From the NCBI GenBank assembly GCA_002633025.1, contig NMRB01001520.1, positions 95,002 through 159,001 of the forward strand: a stretch of DNA of 64,000 bases. The letters are read 5' to 3'. This stretch comes from Notospermus geniculatus. Taxonomy: Eukaryota > Nemertea > Pilidiophora > Heteronemertea > Lineidae. Position numbers and translations under genes: made by a program. The first letter of the stretch is position 1. Every line of letters starts with the position of its first letter. The notes beneath the pieces are model-generated. The model did no database searches. It was not told where the DNA came from and was given only the letters and a program-made list of their open reading frames with translations. This document shows positions 41,755 through 52,340 of the stretch, piece by piece.

Positions 41755-41870
41755 TCACCACATTGTGTTACACTGTTCCGCCTAATCGTCGTCATGTATC
41801 GAGTGGGTAGCCATAATGCACTTTTTGCGCGGCACCCACTCTGTAATCTTGTAAATAAATAAATAAATGT
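41755..41870 (+). repeat. Possible non-LTR retrotransposon 3' tail
   Basis: A short run ending CTGTAATCTTGTAAATAAATAAATAAATG resembles the 3' untranslated end and A-rich tail of an invertebrate LINE on +. No coding part is adjacent. Confidence 0.4.
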
Positions 41871-42439
41871 ATTTCCTTTTTGGCAATGAAATACTTCTTC
41901 ATGATACCACTGCAGCTGTACATTGCAACTGTTTTTATGGTCGTTGAAACTATTGTATCATAACATTTACTGCTCTGTTTCAGCCATTGGATATAGGCCT
42001 ACATGACTGTAATATCAAGCTCTCGTTTCATCAGTGCTCAAAGCGAATGGGTAGGTTCTAAACCTTGGAACGATGAAACCATGAAACCAGCCATGAAACC
42101 ATGAAACCAACCAGGAAACTATGGAACCAACCAGGAAACTATGGAACCACCCAAAATAATACTTTTATTCCGGCTTTGTCAAAACAGCAAAATGACGAAA
42201 TGACAAAACGAAGTGATGGACTCCTTTGTACTTGTACAAACAGGTCAAGTGGTTTTAGGCCTAAATACATGACAGCATATTAAGACATCAATGTCTTTAT
42301 GATGACAGNTCTATTTTTTACCTTGCATTTTGAGTCGTGATCAGACCTCTGATTATACAACAGGTACGGCCGACATGCAATTCAGGCACAGAAAGTTTGA
42401 AAAGTTGAGGAAATGTTTTAAAATATTAAGTACATGTAC

Positions 42440-42660
42440 CTGTCCTTTTTTCAACGCTGTACACTTGGATCCAAAACAGCCGAATATTGAACAAAACTGC
42501 GAAGAAAGCCGTCGTGGCCATGACCTTCTTTGCCCGTGACGTGCTGCACAAGATGGCCGCCTTGATCGGAGCCCAGACTGCAATGGCGCGGTCAATGGAC
42601 ATCTCGGCCAGGAAGAGACCTGAGGTGACACCAGCTGAGTCAGCGATGAAGTATGTGAAC
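42440..42660 (-). pseudogene. GPCR exon 2 of a second receptor copy
   Basis: A 221-bp exon, exactly the length of exon 2 in the intact gene at 50037-50257. It has the same borders: acceptor AAATCTAG then G TTC ACA, and donor AGGACAG then GTACAT. It encodes AGVTSGLFLAEMSIDRAIAVW (end of TM3, with DRA in place of DRY) and TM4, with no stop. Exon 1 of this copy is probably the frameshifted piece at 44855-45166. I see no exon 3 nearby downstream, so the gene is most likely dead. Confidence 0.75.
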
Positions 42661-43079
42661 CTAGATTTAGAAATCATAAGGCTTTGAGACAAGGTTCCAT
42701 AAGCCTCATGATTTGGCGAAATACAACTTTGCCTAGATTTCAATCACAACCGTAATGACAAGCACACGTGGTTTCACGTGAAAATCACGTCTTCGTCCTA
42801 CGTGGATTTCACGTGATTTTATGACGTGAAGATGACGTGATTTTGAAGAGTATCACATAATCATATAAGGCTGAAAAAGAGTTCCATAACTTCCATGTTA
42901 GCGAAATAAAACTTTGCCGAGATTTCATCAACAGGGTAGTTCTGGAACTTGGTCTGACCTGATGAAGAGAGAAACCTTGCGGTCCTAATTCCAGAAAAAT
43001 ATTACAACGGGTATGTACACATATTTATCGGTGGACGTTTCAAAACATTTTGCGGTCAGTCCTCTATAACTTCTTGTAA

Positions 43080-43820
43080 CAACTGAATTAAAGTTGAACT
43101 GCATGAACAAAAAAACCCATGCGACGAGCAAGAGAAATGCTAACGCCCTGCAAACACTCAGACGAAGGCTCAGAACATGATAGACCCCACGATGCCAGGA
43201 GGGCGCCACCTTATTTGTCTTCGAGCTGTCAAGGTGTCAACATCGTCTGGTGAGCTCCTGCTGGACACTTTCTTTGAAAGAATCTGGGAATCGAACCCGC
43301 GCCCTGTTATCCTTGTTCCACCGTCTTCCCCATTCGGCCACCGAACTTGTTGATAGGCTTCCCATGTTTTCCTTTATTCGTAGTAGTATTTCATAAGTCG
43401 AAGGCCTACGTCTATGACAAACATAAATCGTGTCCTTGGGTCATATGAATAAAGACTAGTAAACGCTTTTACTTGAATTTTGCAGTACAAATGCACAAGG
43501 CTATGCTGTTCAAATCTGAAGGTAAAGCATTTGCTAGTCTTTATTCATACGAGCCCTTGTCAGCTGGCTCGTTGGCCGAGTGGATAGAGTGGTGGGTTAC
43601 AATCAAAAGGTCGCCGGTTCGAATGACTATAATTTTTTTCTTTGAGTAGTGTAAGAGGTATCCGGATATGTTGACAGCTCTGTTGCCCGAAGACAAATAA
43701 GGTGGCGCCCTCCTGGCCTCGTTGGGTCTATCATGTTCTGAGCCTTCGTGTGAGGTGTTTGCAGGGCGTTTGCAATTCTCTTGCTTGCTCGTCGCATGGG
43801 GGCTTATTGTTCAGGCGGTT
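43080..43820. repeat. Head-to-head pair of tRNA-derived SINEs
   Basis: The arms 43087-43225 and 43676-43815 are inverted copies (GACAAATAAGGTGGCGCCCTCC, CATGTTCTGAGCCTTCG, TGCAGGGCGTT). Both units carry a tRNA-like head at the inner end: on -, about 43352-43265 (GGTGGCCGAATGGGG, then GGTTCGATTCCC); on +, about 43568-43632 (GTTGGCCGAGTGGATAG, then CGGTTCGAATG). The shared order head-then-tail identifies one SINE family in opposite orientation. Confidence 0.75.
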
Positions 43821-43994
43821 CAGCTTTAAGAGAAACTAAGGCCTGGGTCAAACATATGGGTGTGGGCACCCGGCGTAGGCCTACGTTTAATGGAGTGTAA
43901 CAATAGGGTCAGTTGATGGCACTGACGAAAACATTGTTGAGTAAGAATGCCAGATGTGTCTGAACCTGCCAAGGGTGGATTAGTCTAGGAGCTA

Positions 43995-44705
43995 ACAAAG
44001 ATTTAATGCACATCTCAAGTACAAAAACTTTTTTGGGTTTGTGGGTTAGTTTCTAGCCCACTGACCACAAAAACCCAATTCTTAAGTTCCGCAAATGGTG
44101 CGTTTAGAAGATACATCCGTTTGAATTTTGGGTACTGGCTTTACTATTGGAGCAAAATCTGAGCATTGTACAGGGGCTTGGAAACTGATGTACAGCTAAC
44201 TTTTAAATGGGTGGCTTGAGACCCTATAAATGTATTGCCAGTAGATAGAAACATGGGCCCACTTAATCAGATTAGCATAATTCTTATTTGTTTTTATTTG
44301 CTCTATGATGAGAAATTCAACAAAGAGCATGTGTATTCCATTAAATTGGACGAAATTCGGAAAAAGACGTAAAACCGTCATTCATGTCATTTCCAACATG
44401 ATAAAATACGTAAGAATATGTTTTCCAGTCTCAGTGGGCCCATGTTTCTATCTATTAGCAATACATTTATAGGGTCTCAAGCCACCCGTTTAAAAGTTAG
44501 CTTTACATCAGTTTCCAAGCCCCTGTACAAATGTTCTGATTTTGGTCCAATGATAAAATCAGTACCAAAATTCCAACAGCTGTATCTTCCAAACGCACCA
44601 TTTGCGGGACTTAAGAATTGGGTTTTAGTGATCAATGGGATAGAAACTAACCCACAAACCCAAAAAAATTTTTTTGTACTTGATATGTGCATTTAAAATC
44701 TTTGA
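43995..44705. repeat. Foldback element, arms about 270 bp
   Basis: AGATTTAATGCACATCTCAAG at the left is mirrored at the right end. The inner ends are AGAAACATGGGCCCACT / AGTGGGCCCATGTTTCT. The loop is about 170 bp. Open frames seen in the arms are non-coding by-products. Confidence 0.8.
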
Positions 44706-44854
44706 TAGCTCATGCATTAGATAGATAGGTTTCCTGTTCATCCCTGGCACCAACTTCGGTCGTCAATTTTATTATCGTCGATGTCCGACAAAGGGGCCAT
44801 CCGGTAATAGAATGATCGGTTTTTGTCTCCTGACAATTTTAAGTTCGAACTTAC

Positions 44855-45166
44855 TTTAACGCCAGTTCCTGGTTTCGAAAAGCCTCCCCTCTCAGCCAGA
44901 AAACAAGATAAGATTGAAAAATAAAGTTTACGAGCACAACGTTGTCGGCGATGGCTAAACCAGCCATGTAGGTACACGTCGATTGGTTCCGGTTACTTCG
45001 TTTCGTAGCAACCAGGAACGCCAAAAATGTTGCTAGGCAACCCGATTACGATTATGAATATTGACCAAATTCGTGTCATGTACTTGAACGCGAGCTGCAT
45101 CAGTAAATATTCGTCACCAGGAGGTTGATTGACAGTCACATTTCCAGCCGTATGTGTTTCTTCCAT
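44855..45166 (-). pseudogene. GPCR exon 1 of a second receptor copy, frameshifted
   Basis: ATG 45166 begins MEETHTAGNVTVNQPP and continues through TM1 (GDEYLLMQLAFKYMTRIWSI). One extra base within IGLPSN then GVPG breaks the frame relative to the intact gene. In the corrected register the TM2 region STCTYMAGLAIADN is still recognisable, and the donor AAAGTAAGTT is preserved at 44855. Probably pairs with exon 2 at 42440-42660, giving a 2.2-kb intron. Confidence 0.75.
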
Positions 45167-45239
45167 GATTTGATTTGTGTTTAGTTTCAAACTACACTTT
45201 TTTCGATGATATTAAGTCGTTGATCGGAAAAGATCACGC

Positions 45240-45605
45240 ACCCTTTAATCGAGACAGATGATTAAAGATCAGGTGGCCTTTCTCGGAACGAAGATTACAC
45301 CATCAACGATCAGGTGGCCGTCAATTAGAAAACAGATTATAACATCAGCGATCATGTGATTTACTTCAGACTTCGATCATCAGTGATCATGTGATTTACT
45401 TCAGACTTCGATCATCAGCGATCATGTGATTTACGTAAGACTTCGATCATCAGCGATCATGTGATTTACGTAAGACTTCGATCATCAGCGATCATGTGAT
45501 TTATTAAGACGTCGATCATCAGCGATCATGTGATTAACCTAAGACTTTGATCATCAGCGATCATGTGATTTGCTTAAGAATTCGATCACTGCGATCATGT
45601 GGCAT
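45240..45605. repeat. 35-bp tandem repeat upstream of the receptor pseudogene
   Basis: ATCATGTGAT recurs every 35 bp (45351, 45386, 45421, 45456, 45491, 45526, about 45560), each in the setting CATCAGCGATCATGTGATTT. It begins about 75 bp 5' of the exon 1 start at 45166 (minus strand), first in degenerate form. Confidence 0.85.
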
Positions 45606-45777
45606 TAGTAAGGTTTCCCAAATCTGACGAAACACGAAGTATGAAATACGAACTTGGACTTCATTTCCATGACGTAATGTGTAAGAGAGTCTTTTAGCGT
45701 ATGACGCAAGACCCAGTAGTCTTGAAAATTAGTTGGGGTGTTGACATTTTTGGTGACTGGGAGGGCAATGTCGATGG

Positions 45778-45842
45778 AGGTCAGCTGTCCCTGCATTTAG
45801 AGAGACTACCGAATAGTCTCTCTGAATGCAGGACAGCTGACA
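45778..45842. repeat. Short hairpin
   Basis: Arms GTCAGCTGTCC.TGCATT.AGAGAGACTA and inverse, about 28 bp each, loop 6 bp. Confidence 0.75.
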
Positions 45843-45979
45843 GGGATCTGTGGTTATAAGTATTTATTACCAAGTAGGGTATGCAGTTTTGTAGGAAAAT
45901 GGAAGGGCTGGGGGAGATATTCCTCTTGCGACTTAAAAATGTTCAGCAAACAAAAAATAAAACAGAGAAACAGACGCGT

Positions 45980-46060
45980 GAAAAATTAGCCCCTCGCAAG
46001 GCTCGAACCCAGCACCCCCGATTCATAGCCGCACGCTCTACCCACGCGCCAGCAGGCCAT
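45980..46060 (-). repeat. tRNA-derived SINE head
   Basis: The reverse complement has GGCGCGTGGGTAGAGCG (A-box, D-arm) and GGGTTCGAGCC (B-box). The T-stem and acceptor do not pair properly, so this is a SINE or tRNA pseudogene, not a working tRNA gene. Confidence 0.55.
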
Positions 46061-46309
46061 GTCAGGCTGTTGGCTGCTGAATAAATGTTTTTTATAATAC
46101 ATTCCAGCTACTCAACATATTAATTAGAAGTGATGTTGCAACTCAGAAAAATCTTACAAAAATCACATTTTACAACATCCACAGAGCAATTCCCCGGCAA
46201 ATCCATCAGTATATTGCTACCTAATGTATCCATCTAACGTTCGCAACCACTAAAAACATGAACCAACCGCCGGGTATATTCGATCTGATCATTAGGTGCA
46301 TGTTAATGC

Positions 46310-47220
46310 ATGGGCTAGGGGGGGTTCCCGTGTGCATAAGATGTACCCTAAATTACTCTACTGTTTCTGAGAGGGGAGTATCCATATTATAAGAAAATCT
46401 TGGGTAGACTTTCTCAAACCCGGCAGCAAGTGAAAAAGGGACCCCTAAATTTAGGGTACTGGAAATAAAAAGGGGTCAAAAATATGATGTCATCAGATCA
46501 TATCAATATTGGTGTCAAAATGTAGGTCTGTGAGTGTACTTCAAGAAAATATGCACCCCAAAGTCAGATTTGGCCCGTGAGCCCCTACAAAAGGGGTTAA
46601 AAAAGGGAAAAATCAAACTTCGACCCCTTGCCATTGGCTTCAGGGGCAACTTCAGCCAATACAAGTTGATCAGTTACACTCAGATAAGTAATACCTTCAT
46701 TTTGATACCCATCTTGACATGATTACTTTGGTCCAAAGTCCTTAAGGGTCAAAACAGGTAAAAAAGGGTCGAAAAAAGGGTCTGAGTATACCCGAATAGA
46801 TCATGGTGTCATGATGGGTATCAAAATGTAGGTATTACTTATCTGAGTGGAACTGATCAACTTTTATTGGCTGAAGTTGCCTCTGAAGCCAATGGCAAGG
46901 GGTCAAAGTTGGGAGTTTCCCTTTTTTAGCCCCTTCTGTAGGGGAACAAGGGCCTGATCTGGCCTTGGGATGCATATTTCCTTGAAGTACACTCACAGAC
47001 CTACATTTTGACACCAATATTGATATGATCTGATGACATCATATTTTTGACCCCTTCTTTATTTCCAGTACCCTAACTTTAAGGGTCACTTTCTCACTTG
47101 CTGCCGGGTTTGAGAATGTCTACCCAAGATTTTCTTATAATATGGATACTCCCCTCTCAGAAACAGTAGAGTAACTTAGGGTACATCTTATGCACACGGG
47201 AACCCCCCTAGCCCATGGAC
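46310..47220. repeat. Foldback element, arms about 410 bp
   Basis: CATGGGCTAGGGGGGTTCCCG at the left pairs with GGGAACCCCCCTAGCCCATG at the right. Similarity continues through GATGTACCCTAA, AGAGGGGAGTATCCATATTA and AAAATGTAGGTCTGTGAGTG to a centre near 46760. It is the longest inverted repeat in the window. The arms differ by several percent. Confidence 0.85.
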
Positions 47221-47753
47221 TATGTCTCCTGTGAGTCCAATTCTAATGACTGACCCGTGAAAAGTCTTTGGCTAGCTTCGCTGTTCGCCGCTACGCGGCG
47301 CGTTGGGCCCTTGCGTCGAGGTGCGGTGGAAATTGAACTTTCACATTTAAAAATCCAAGAGGCACCAAAACAGCTCTGTCGGTCTTTCATGATATGCTAA
47401 AAGACGTACTGGCAGCAGGGATATTTGTGGCACCAAACATCTCCTGAAATTCATTAGAACATGGAACTGAAGTACATGTATTAGTATGTGGTGTTTCGTC
47501 AGGTTTGCGAAACCTCACTAAAATGTTACTACGGCTTCGATCACCAAACAATGAAGGACAAGAGCATCGGGATATCAAGAGGGCACGTCCACGGTAAAAT
47601 TCGGGATATTTTTTTACTTGTTCAGTGTGGTATCTGCAACTCATGGCACCAAAGGACCATTCACTACCCTGCATCATGTCAGGCTAGTGTCCTTCTATGC
47701 CACTGGTATGAATTAAGTTCGAATAATTCATTGTGACTCATAATTAGTGCACA

Positions 47754-47900
47754 GGGCCCGGTTGCACAAAAGCATACTAGGCGTAGTATCATTCTATCTC
47801 TTGGCTTCTAACTTAGTATGCGTTTGTATACTGAGTTAGAAGCCAACTATAGGAGATAGAATGATACTACGCCTAGTATGCTTTTGTTCAACCGAGCCCT
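47754..47900. mobile_element. Palindromic MITE
   Basis: Arms of about 60 bp: GGGCCCGGTTGCACAAAAGC and CTAGGCGTAGTATCATTC are mirrored at the right end. Non-coding. Confidence 0.8.
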
Positions 47901-47902
47901 GT

Positions 47903-47969
47903 TTGCTAATTAGTTGCGTCACGGAGGTGACCTGTGCGATGTCACCTCCGTGACGCAACTAATTAGCAA
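47903..47969. repeat. Perfect hairpin
   Basis: TTGCTAATTAGTTGCGTCAC... and its exact inverse form 29-bp arms around a CTGTGCGAT loop. It directly abuts the preceding MITE. Confidence 0.85.
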
Positions 47970-48978
47970 AAAGTGCACTAATTATGAATCACAATGAACT
48001 GAAAGCTTCACTGTATTGAATTCAGAAAGTGCTTACGTCATCCGACGTTAGTGTAGTGTAAAATGTACTGTGCTCTATCTGAATATATTAGAGCTGTGCC
48101 TGCAGTTTTTTCAATGTGTGCTGAAAACTAGGCCTTTGATTCTTTGAAGTACATGTACATATCAGGCGAATATTTTGGTGACGTTCATGAGGCTATGAGA
48201 CCTCTACCTGCATTCTCCTCAACACTTTGAAAATATCGTAAAATTCAATACAGTGAGGCTTTAATTCATACCAGGGGCATAGAAGGACAAGAGCCTGACA
48301 TGATGCAGGGCATTACATCTTTCTGTGGTTCCAAAATTTGCAGCAACAGCACTGAATAAGTGAAAAAATATGACGTCCGAGACTGTGGAATTGCCCAAGA
48401 TATAACAACAGCGGAAGGGGGAGTCAGTCCACGATAACGATGTACCAAACATGGATTATCCCAAATAGAAGAATCGAAAAAACATACCGCATGTTGCCCA
48501 TTCAGCTAAACCTTCCGATATTCGAATCATGGGTCCAATCCGAGATTCGTAAGTAAGAAAAGAAATTGTGTCAGAATAAAGGACGCGTCTTTATCCTTTT
48601 TCCAAGATTTTAACGTAAATGAACTGGGTCGTCGATCTTGACAGCAGACTGATGTATCACCCAACTAGGAAGACACCCCGCAACTAAGTCAGCATAAACA
48701 ACACCCACGACACACTTTATACCGTCGAAATATGATATTACATCAGTGTACTTTGTTTTCGCGATAGCAAACTTTTTCTGATTCAATTATCAAGTTGCAT
48801 AGGATATCATTTTCACGGTTTTCGTGAATAAATCTACGTTTTTATCTGCTTAGAGTCACATTTCAGTTCAAATTGAGGCGAGAATTAATCTATGATAGTA
48901 ATTTGATAGCGCGGCCGGTGTGAGGAAGTTAAACGACCGCAACACAATGGAAGAAATTTTCGTGATGGTAACAATGCC

Positions 48979-49129
48979 GGTGTCATAGAATGTAATGCCC
49001 CCGATATCAGATGCCCCCTTCTTTTGTTCAGGGGACATCTGGTAACAGAAGTTCTGTTTGTCAGTGCTTATTCCGTCAGAATGTATTGTGGGGCATCTCA
49101 TATCGGGGGGCATGACATTCTACGACACC
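48979..49129. mobile_element. Palindromic MITE 3' of the intact receptor gene
   Basis: Inverted ends GGTGTCATAGAATGTAATGC and GCATGACATTCTACGACACC with CCCCGATATCAGATGCCCC inside. About 150 bp. Confidence 0.8.
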
Positions 49130-49258
49130 CTGAGTCTTCTCCACTAAAATCATCGACCTAAACTGTTATTACTAAACTACGTCCCTACACCATTGCTTCC
49201 AAAACACGGGCCTACCGTTGTTGCAAAAAGCACGGACCTATGCCTCCAATGAAGAGAA

Positions 49259-50797
49259 TTATCTTGTCCAGAACGAACCAATGATTTCTTTCGCATCATT
49301 TCGAAACTTGTTTCCTCCTCCAATCATATACACGTAAAAATTAACTGCATAATTCAGACTCCAGAGGAAATTGAGTGTCCAATACTCAATCTTCAATCGT
49401 AGAAACCAATACAAGTCCGACATTTTGTACATAGCACTTATAAAAGGGATCGTATGATATACATCGTACAGCCTCATCGGTATTGAAAGAAAAATGTAAG
49501 TGAGGCTCACCATCACCAGCATGCGCATCATGTACTTGCTTTCACCACCACGTGATTTCTTACTTTCTTGGTTGCCACCAAACGTCGCTGCGATTTGTTT
49601 ACGTTTGTTTTCTGCTCGTGTGACGCCGATGATGATGGCGATGTTGCAGCCGATAATAACGATAAAGGGCAGGATTGTCCCGACTATGAGCTGATGATTC
49701 ATAGAAAGGGTGACGAGAAGGGGAGCTTCCAGCATCTTCCACCCGATCAATACCATACCTTGAAAAAATATTTCGAGTTTTCAGACATTTGTGATGATCT
49801 CAATCATTATCAAACTGAGAAAAATCTTCAAACTGGAGACACTGATAAGAAAGAAAGGACAAACTGGGGTCCCTAAACTTTTCAACAAGACCGTACTTTC
49901 TTTTGTCGTTGCTGCTGTTCTTATTGTTGCAACCAGTGGCCACATTTCACGACACGAGAGGTACAGTACATGCCCAAAGTATTAGCCTACGTTACTTCCA
50001 CAGCATGAGAATGTTGGCAATATTTTGAATAAATACCTGTCCTTTCTTCAACACTGTACGAGAGGACCCAAAACAGCTGAATATTGAAGATAAATGTGAA
50101 GAATGCCGTTGTAGCCATGACCTTCTTGGCACGTGACGGGCTACATAAGATGGCTGCCTTCATCGGAGCCCAGACGGCTATGGCGCGGTCAACGGACATC
50201 TCGGCAAGGAAGAGACCCGAGCTGACACCAGAGGAGTAGGCCATGAAAAATGTAAACCTAAATATTTACGGAACCAAAGATGAAAAGACAGAATCACATT
50301 TATTTGTAAATCAAGAGCCATGCGCGTTAGTTCACGAATTTGTCTTCGTGACGGATAGGTGGACTTACGGACGCATCGACCGATCGACGGACGCCATTCG
50401 ACCTATGACCAGCTACCTGCTGACGATGTCATATCCCATGATGAACAATGTGCTGCACTTTCTTTCTGTTCAATACTCACTTAAACGCTAGCTCCTGGTG
50501 TGGAAAAACCTCCCCTCTCAGCCAGAAGAACAGGTAGGATTGAAAAATAAAGTTGACGAGTACAATGTTGTCGGCGATGGCTAAACCAGCCATGTAGGTA
50601 CACGTCGATTGGTTCCGGTTACCTCGTTTCGTAGCAACCAGGAACGCCATGGCGTTGCTGGGCAACCCAACTGCGATCACGAATATTGACCAAATTTGTG
50701 TCATGTACCTGAACACGTACTGCATCAGTAAATATTCATCAGACGGACGTTGACTGAAGGTCACGTTTCCAGTGGCATGTAGGCCTACTACTTCCAT
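49259..50797 (-). CDS. Rhodopsin-class G protein-coupled receptor, three exons, intact
   Basis: Exon 1 50797-50481, exon 2 50257-50037, exon 3 49758-49259, all with GT-AG borders (AA|GTGAGT; TTTAG|G; ACAG|GTATTT; CAAG|GT). Lengths 317, 221 and 500 bp give 345 codons plus stop with phases 2 and 1. TM1 and TM2 lie in exon 1 (IWSIFVIAVGLPSNAMAF; CTYMAGLAIADNIVLVNF). Exon 2 holds the TM3 end with DRA for DRY (MSVDRAIAVWAPMKA) and TM4. Exon 3 holds TM5 (GTILPFIVIIGCNIAII), a basic third loop (KKSRGGESKYMMR), TM6 and TM7 (NYAVNFYVYMIGG in place of NPxxY). An N-glycosylation site (GNVTF) lies in the short N-terminus. Likely a peptide-type receptor; ligand unknown. Related remnants at 32, 42-45 and 51 kb form a decaying array on the same strand. 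Confidence 0.85.
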
Positions 50798-50884
50798 CTC
50801 ATGTGGCTTTATTTAGTTTCAACGAAGCATTTGCCGGCGATGCATAGATACACTGCTCGCAAAAAGGTCGTGTCTTTCACCAGG

Positions 50885-51010
50885 CGTGTTGAATACTACA
50901 TCCATCAGCGATCATGTAGCTTATGTCCAAGGACATAAATTAGGCCTACATCAACGCTCATGTAGCGTATGTCCAAGGACATAGTTTATTACATAGACGA
51001 TCATGTGGCC
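50885..51010. repeat. GATCATGTGG-type repeats upstream of the intact receptor
   Basis: CATCAGCGATCATGTAGC, CATCAACGCTCATGTAGC and CATAGACGATCATGTGGC, each followed in the first two cases by TATGTCCAAGGACATA. They lie about 90-210 bp 5' of the start codon and resemble the 35-bp unit 5' of the receptor pseudogene. Confidence 0.6.
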
Positions 51011-51479
51011 TCTATGACATAGATACTACACCAACGATTATGGATTATTACTGAGACAGAACGAAGGCAGACCTTTATGCTACATCTCAGATCAGGACGG
51101 CGGCGAATTCGGCGTCGGAATGTAAAGTGACAGCAGCCCCACGTTCCACACAACGAGGCTATTATACTCTGCAATGAACACTTGCTGTAGGCACTGGTAA
51201 CAGTTGAAATACGAGATAAGATATTTTGTTTCGCGCTGGCGTACCATTCTTTGTGGATAACTATCAAGTTACAATCGTTTTCACAATGATTATTTATACA
51301 TATTCTTTTTTCGTTTGTTCTGGATCACATTTCAGTTCGAATGAAGTTTGGTACCGGTATTATTTTATGATATTAATTTGACAGCCTGGGCTTACATGTG
51401 GGCCTTAACGATCGTCACTAAGATGGCGGTCCATACTATTGTGGGCCGAGGCAGGACTAGTCAGTGATTTGGGATTACG

Positions 51480-51662
51480 TTCTCTTGATCCAGCAAGAAA
51501 TGTTTTCTTCCGCATCATTACGGAACTTACTCCCTTCTCCAGTTATATACATGTAAAAATTAACTACATATAATTCATCTCCCAAAGTAGGACAAGTGTC
51601 CAGTATTCCAGCTTCAACGGCAGAACCCAATATATGTCGGCCATATTGTATAGTCGTCGCCA
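51480..51662 (-). pseudogene. GPCR exon 3 C-terminal remnant
   Basis: Two overlapping frames encode MADIYWVLPLKLEYWTL and NFYMYITGEGSKFRNDAEE, matching MSDLYWFLRLKIEYWTL and NFYVYMIGGGNKFRNDAKE in the intact receptor, with one frameshift between them. TM5 and the third loop are missing. Confidence 0.75.
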
Positions 51663-51979
51663 AGACTTGTCTTTTGTTTTGCCTGTTTTGGACTTCTGCG
51701 CATGCGTGGGACGGGGAACGAAGATGGCGTGTTTCCAGTCAACACATGTAGGGTTTTTATCGTGAAATAAATCCATGTAAATCAAAGACAACAAGTATCA
51801 ATCCGTGTGTTTGGCAAAGTATGATTGTAGCTGGGGTAAACCACTACAAACTGGCGCCAAACTTTGACAGGACAGTTGTAAGCAAGATCCAGTCCATAGA
51901 TGACAGTGTCCCGCTGTCATCCGCCCCGGCTGTCGTCTTCACCGACAGTGTACATGCCCCGTGTACACGGTACAGGACC

Positions 51980-52078
51980 CATGTTCCCGAAGCCGTCGTT
52001 AGGTTAACGATATCGTTACGCTATGCATTTTCCCAGTTTTAACGACATCGTTAACCTAACGATTGCTTCGGGAACATG
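51980..52078. repeat. Palindromic element
   Basis: CATGTTCCCGAAGC.CGTCGTTAGGTTAACGATATCGTTA and its near-perfect inverse, about 38-bp arms. Confidence 0.8.
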
Positions 52079-52340
52079 TCTCCAGGTTGGTTCAGACATG
52101 TGTTTCACTGCTGACCAAGGCAGTGGCTACTCGGCTACCCCGGCGGTGGTAGGGTTTATTTATTTATTATAAAGATAGGTGCCGTCGTGCCAAAGACACA
52201 TTATGGCTGCCCCTTAAAAATAACAAGTCCGGGGTAGCCAGGTAGGGTTTCTTCTACCGGCACTCTTCAGTGGCTAGGATTCATCTGCATGCTGACGGTG
52301 TGTTGTTGCTGCTTTTCGTGTGTGGTGAACGGGGGTTATC

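Noticed and set aside
43568-43640. Candidate tRNA gene
   Set aside because: A-box and B-box are good, but the 3' half of the acceptor stem is missing and the unit continues into a SINE tail.
44418-44696. Plus- and minus-strand open frames in the 44-kb foldback
   Set aside because: Both arms give mirror-image frames; non-coding inverted repeat.
45351-45605. CRISPR-like array
   Set aside because: The 35-bp period is due to directly adjoining units without unique spacers, in a eukaryotic context. It is a simple tandem repeat.
45980-46060. Candidate tRNA gene (minus)
   Set aside because: T-stem and acceptor do not pair; better explained as a SINE head or tRNA pseudogene.
49500-49876. Plus-strand frames over the receptor exon 3
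   Set aside because: Antisense shadows of a clearly coding exon.
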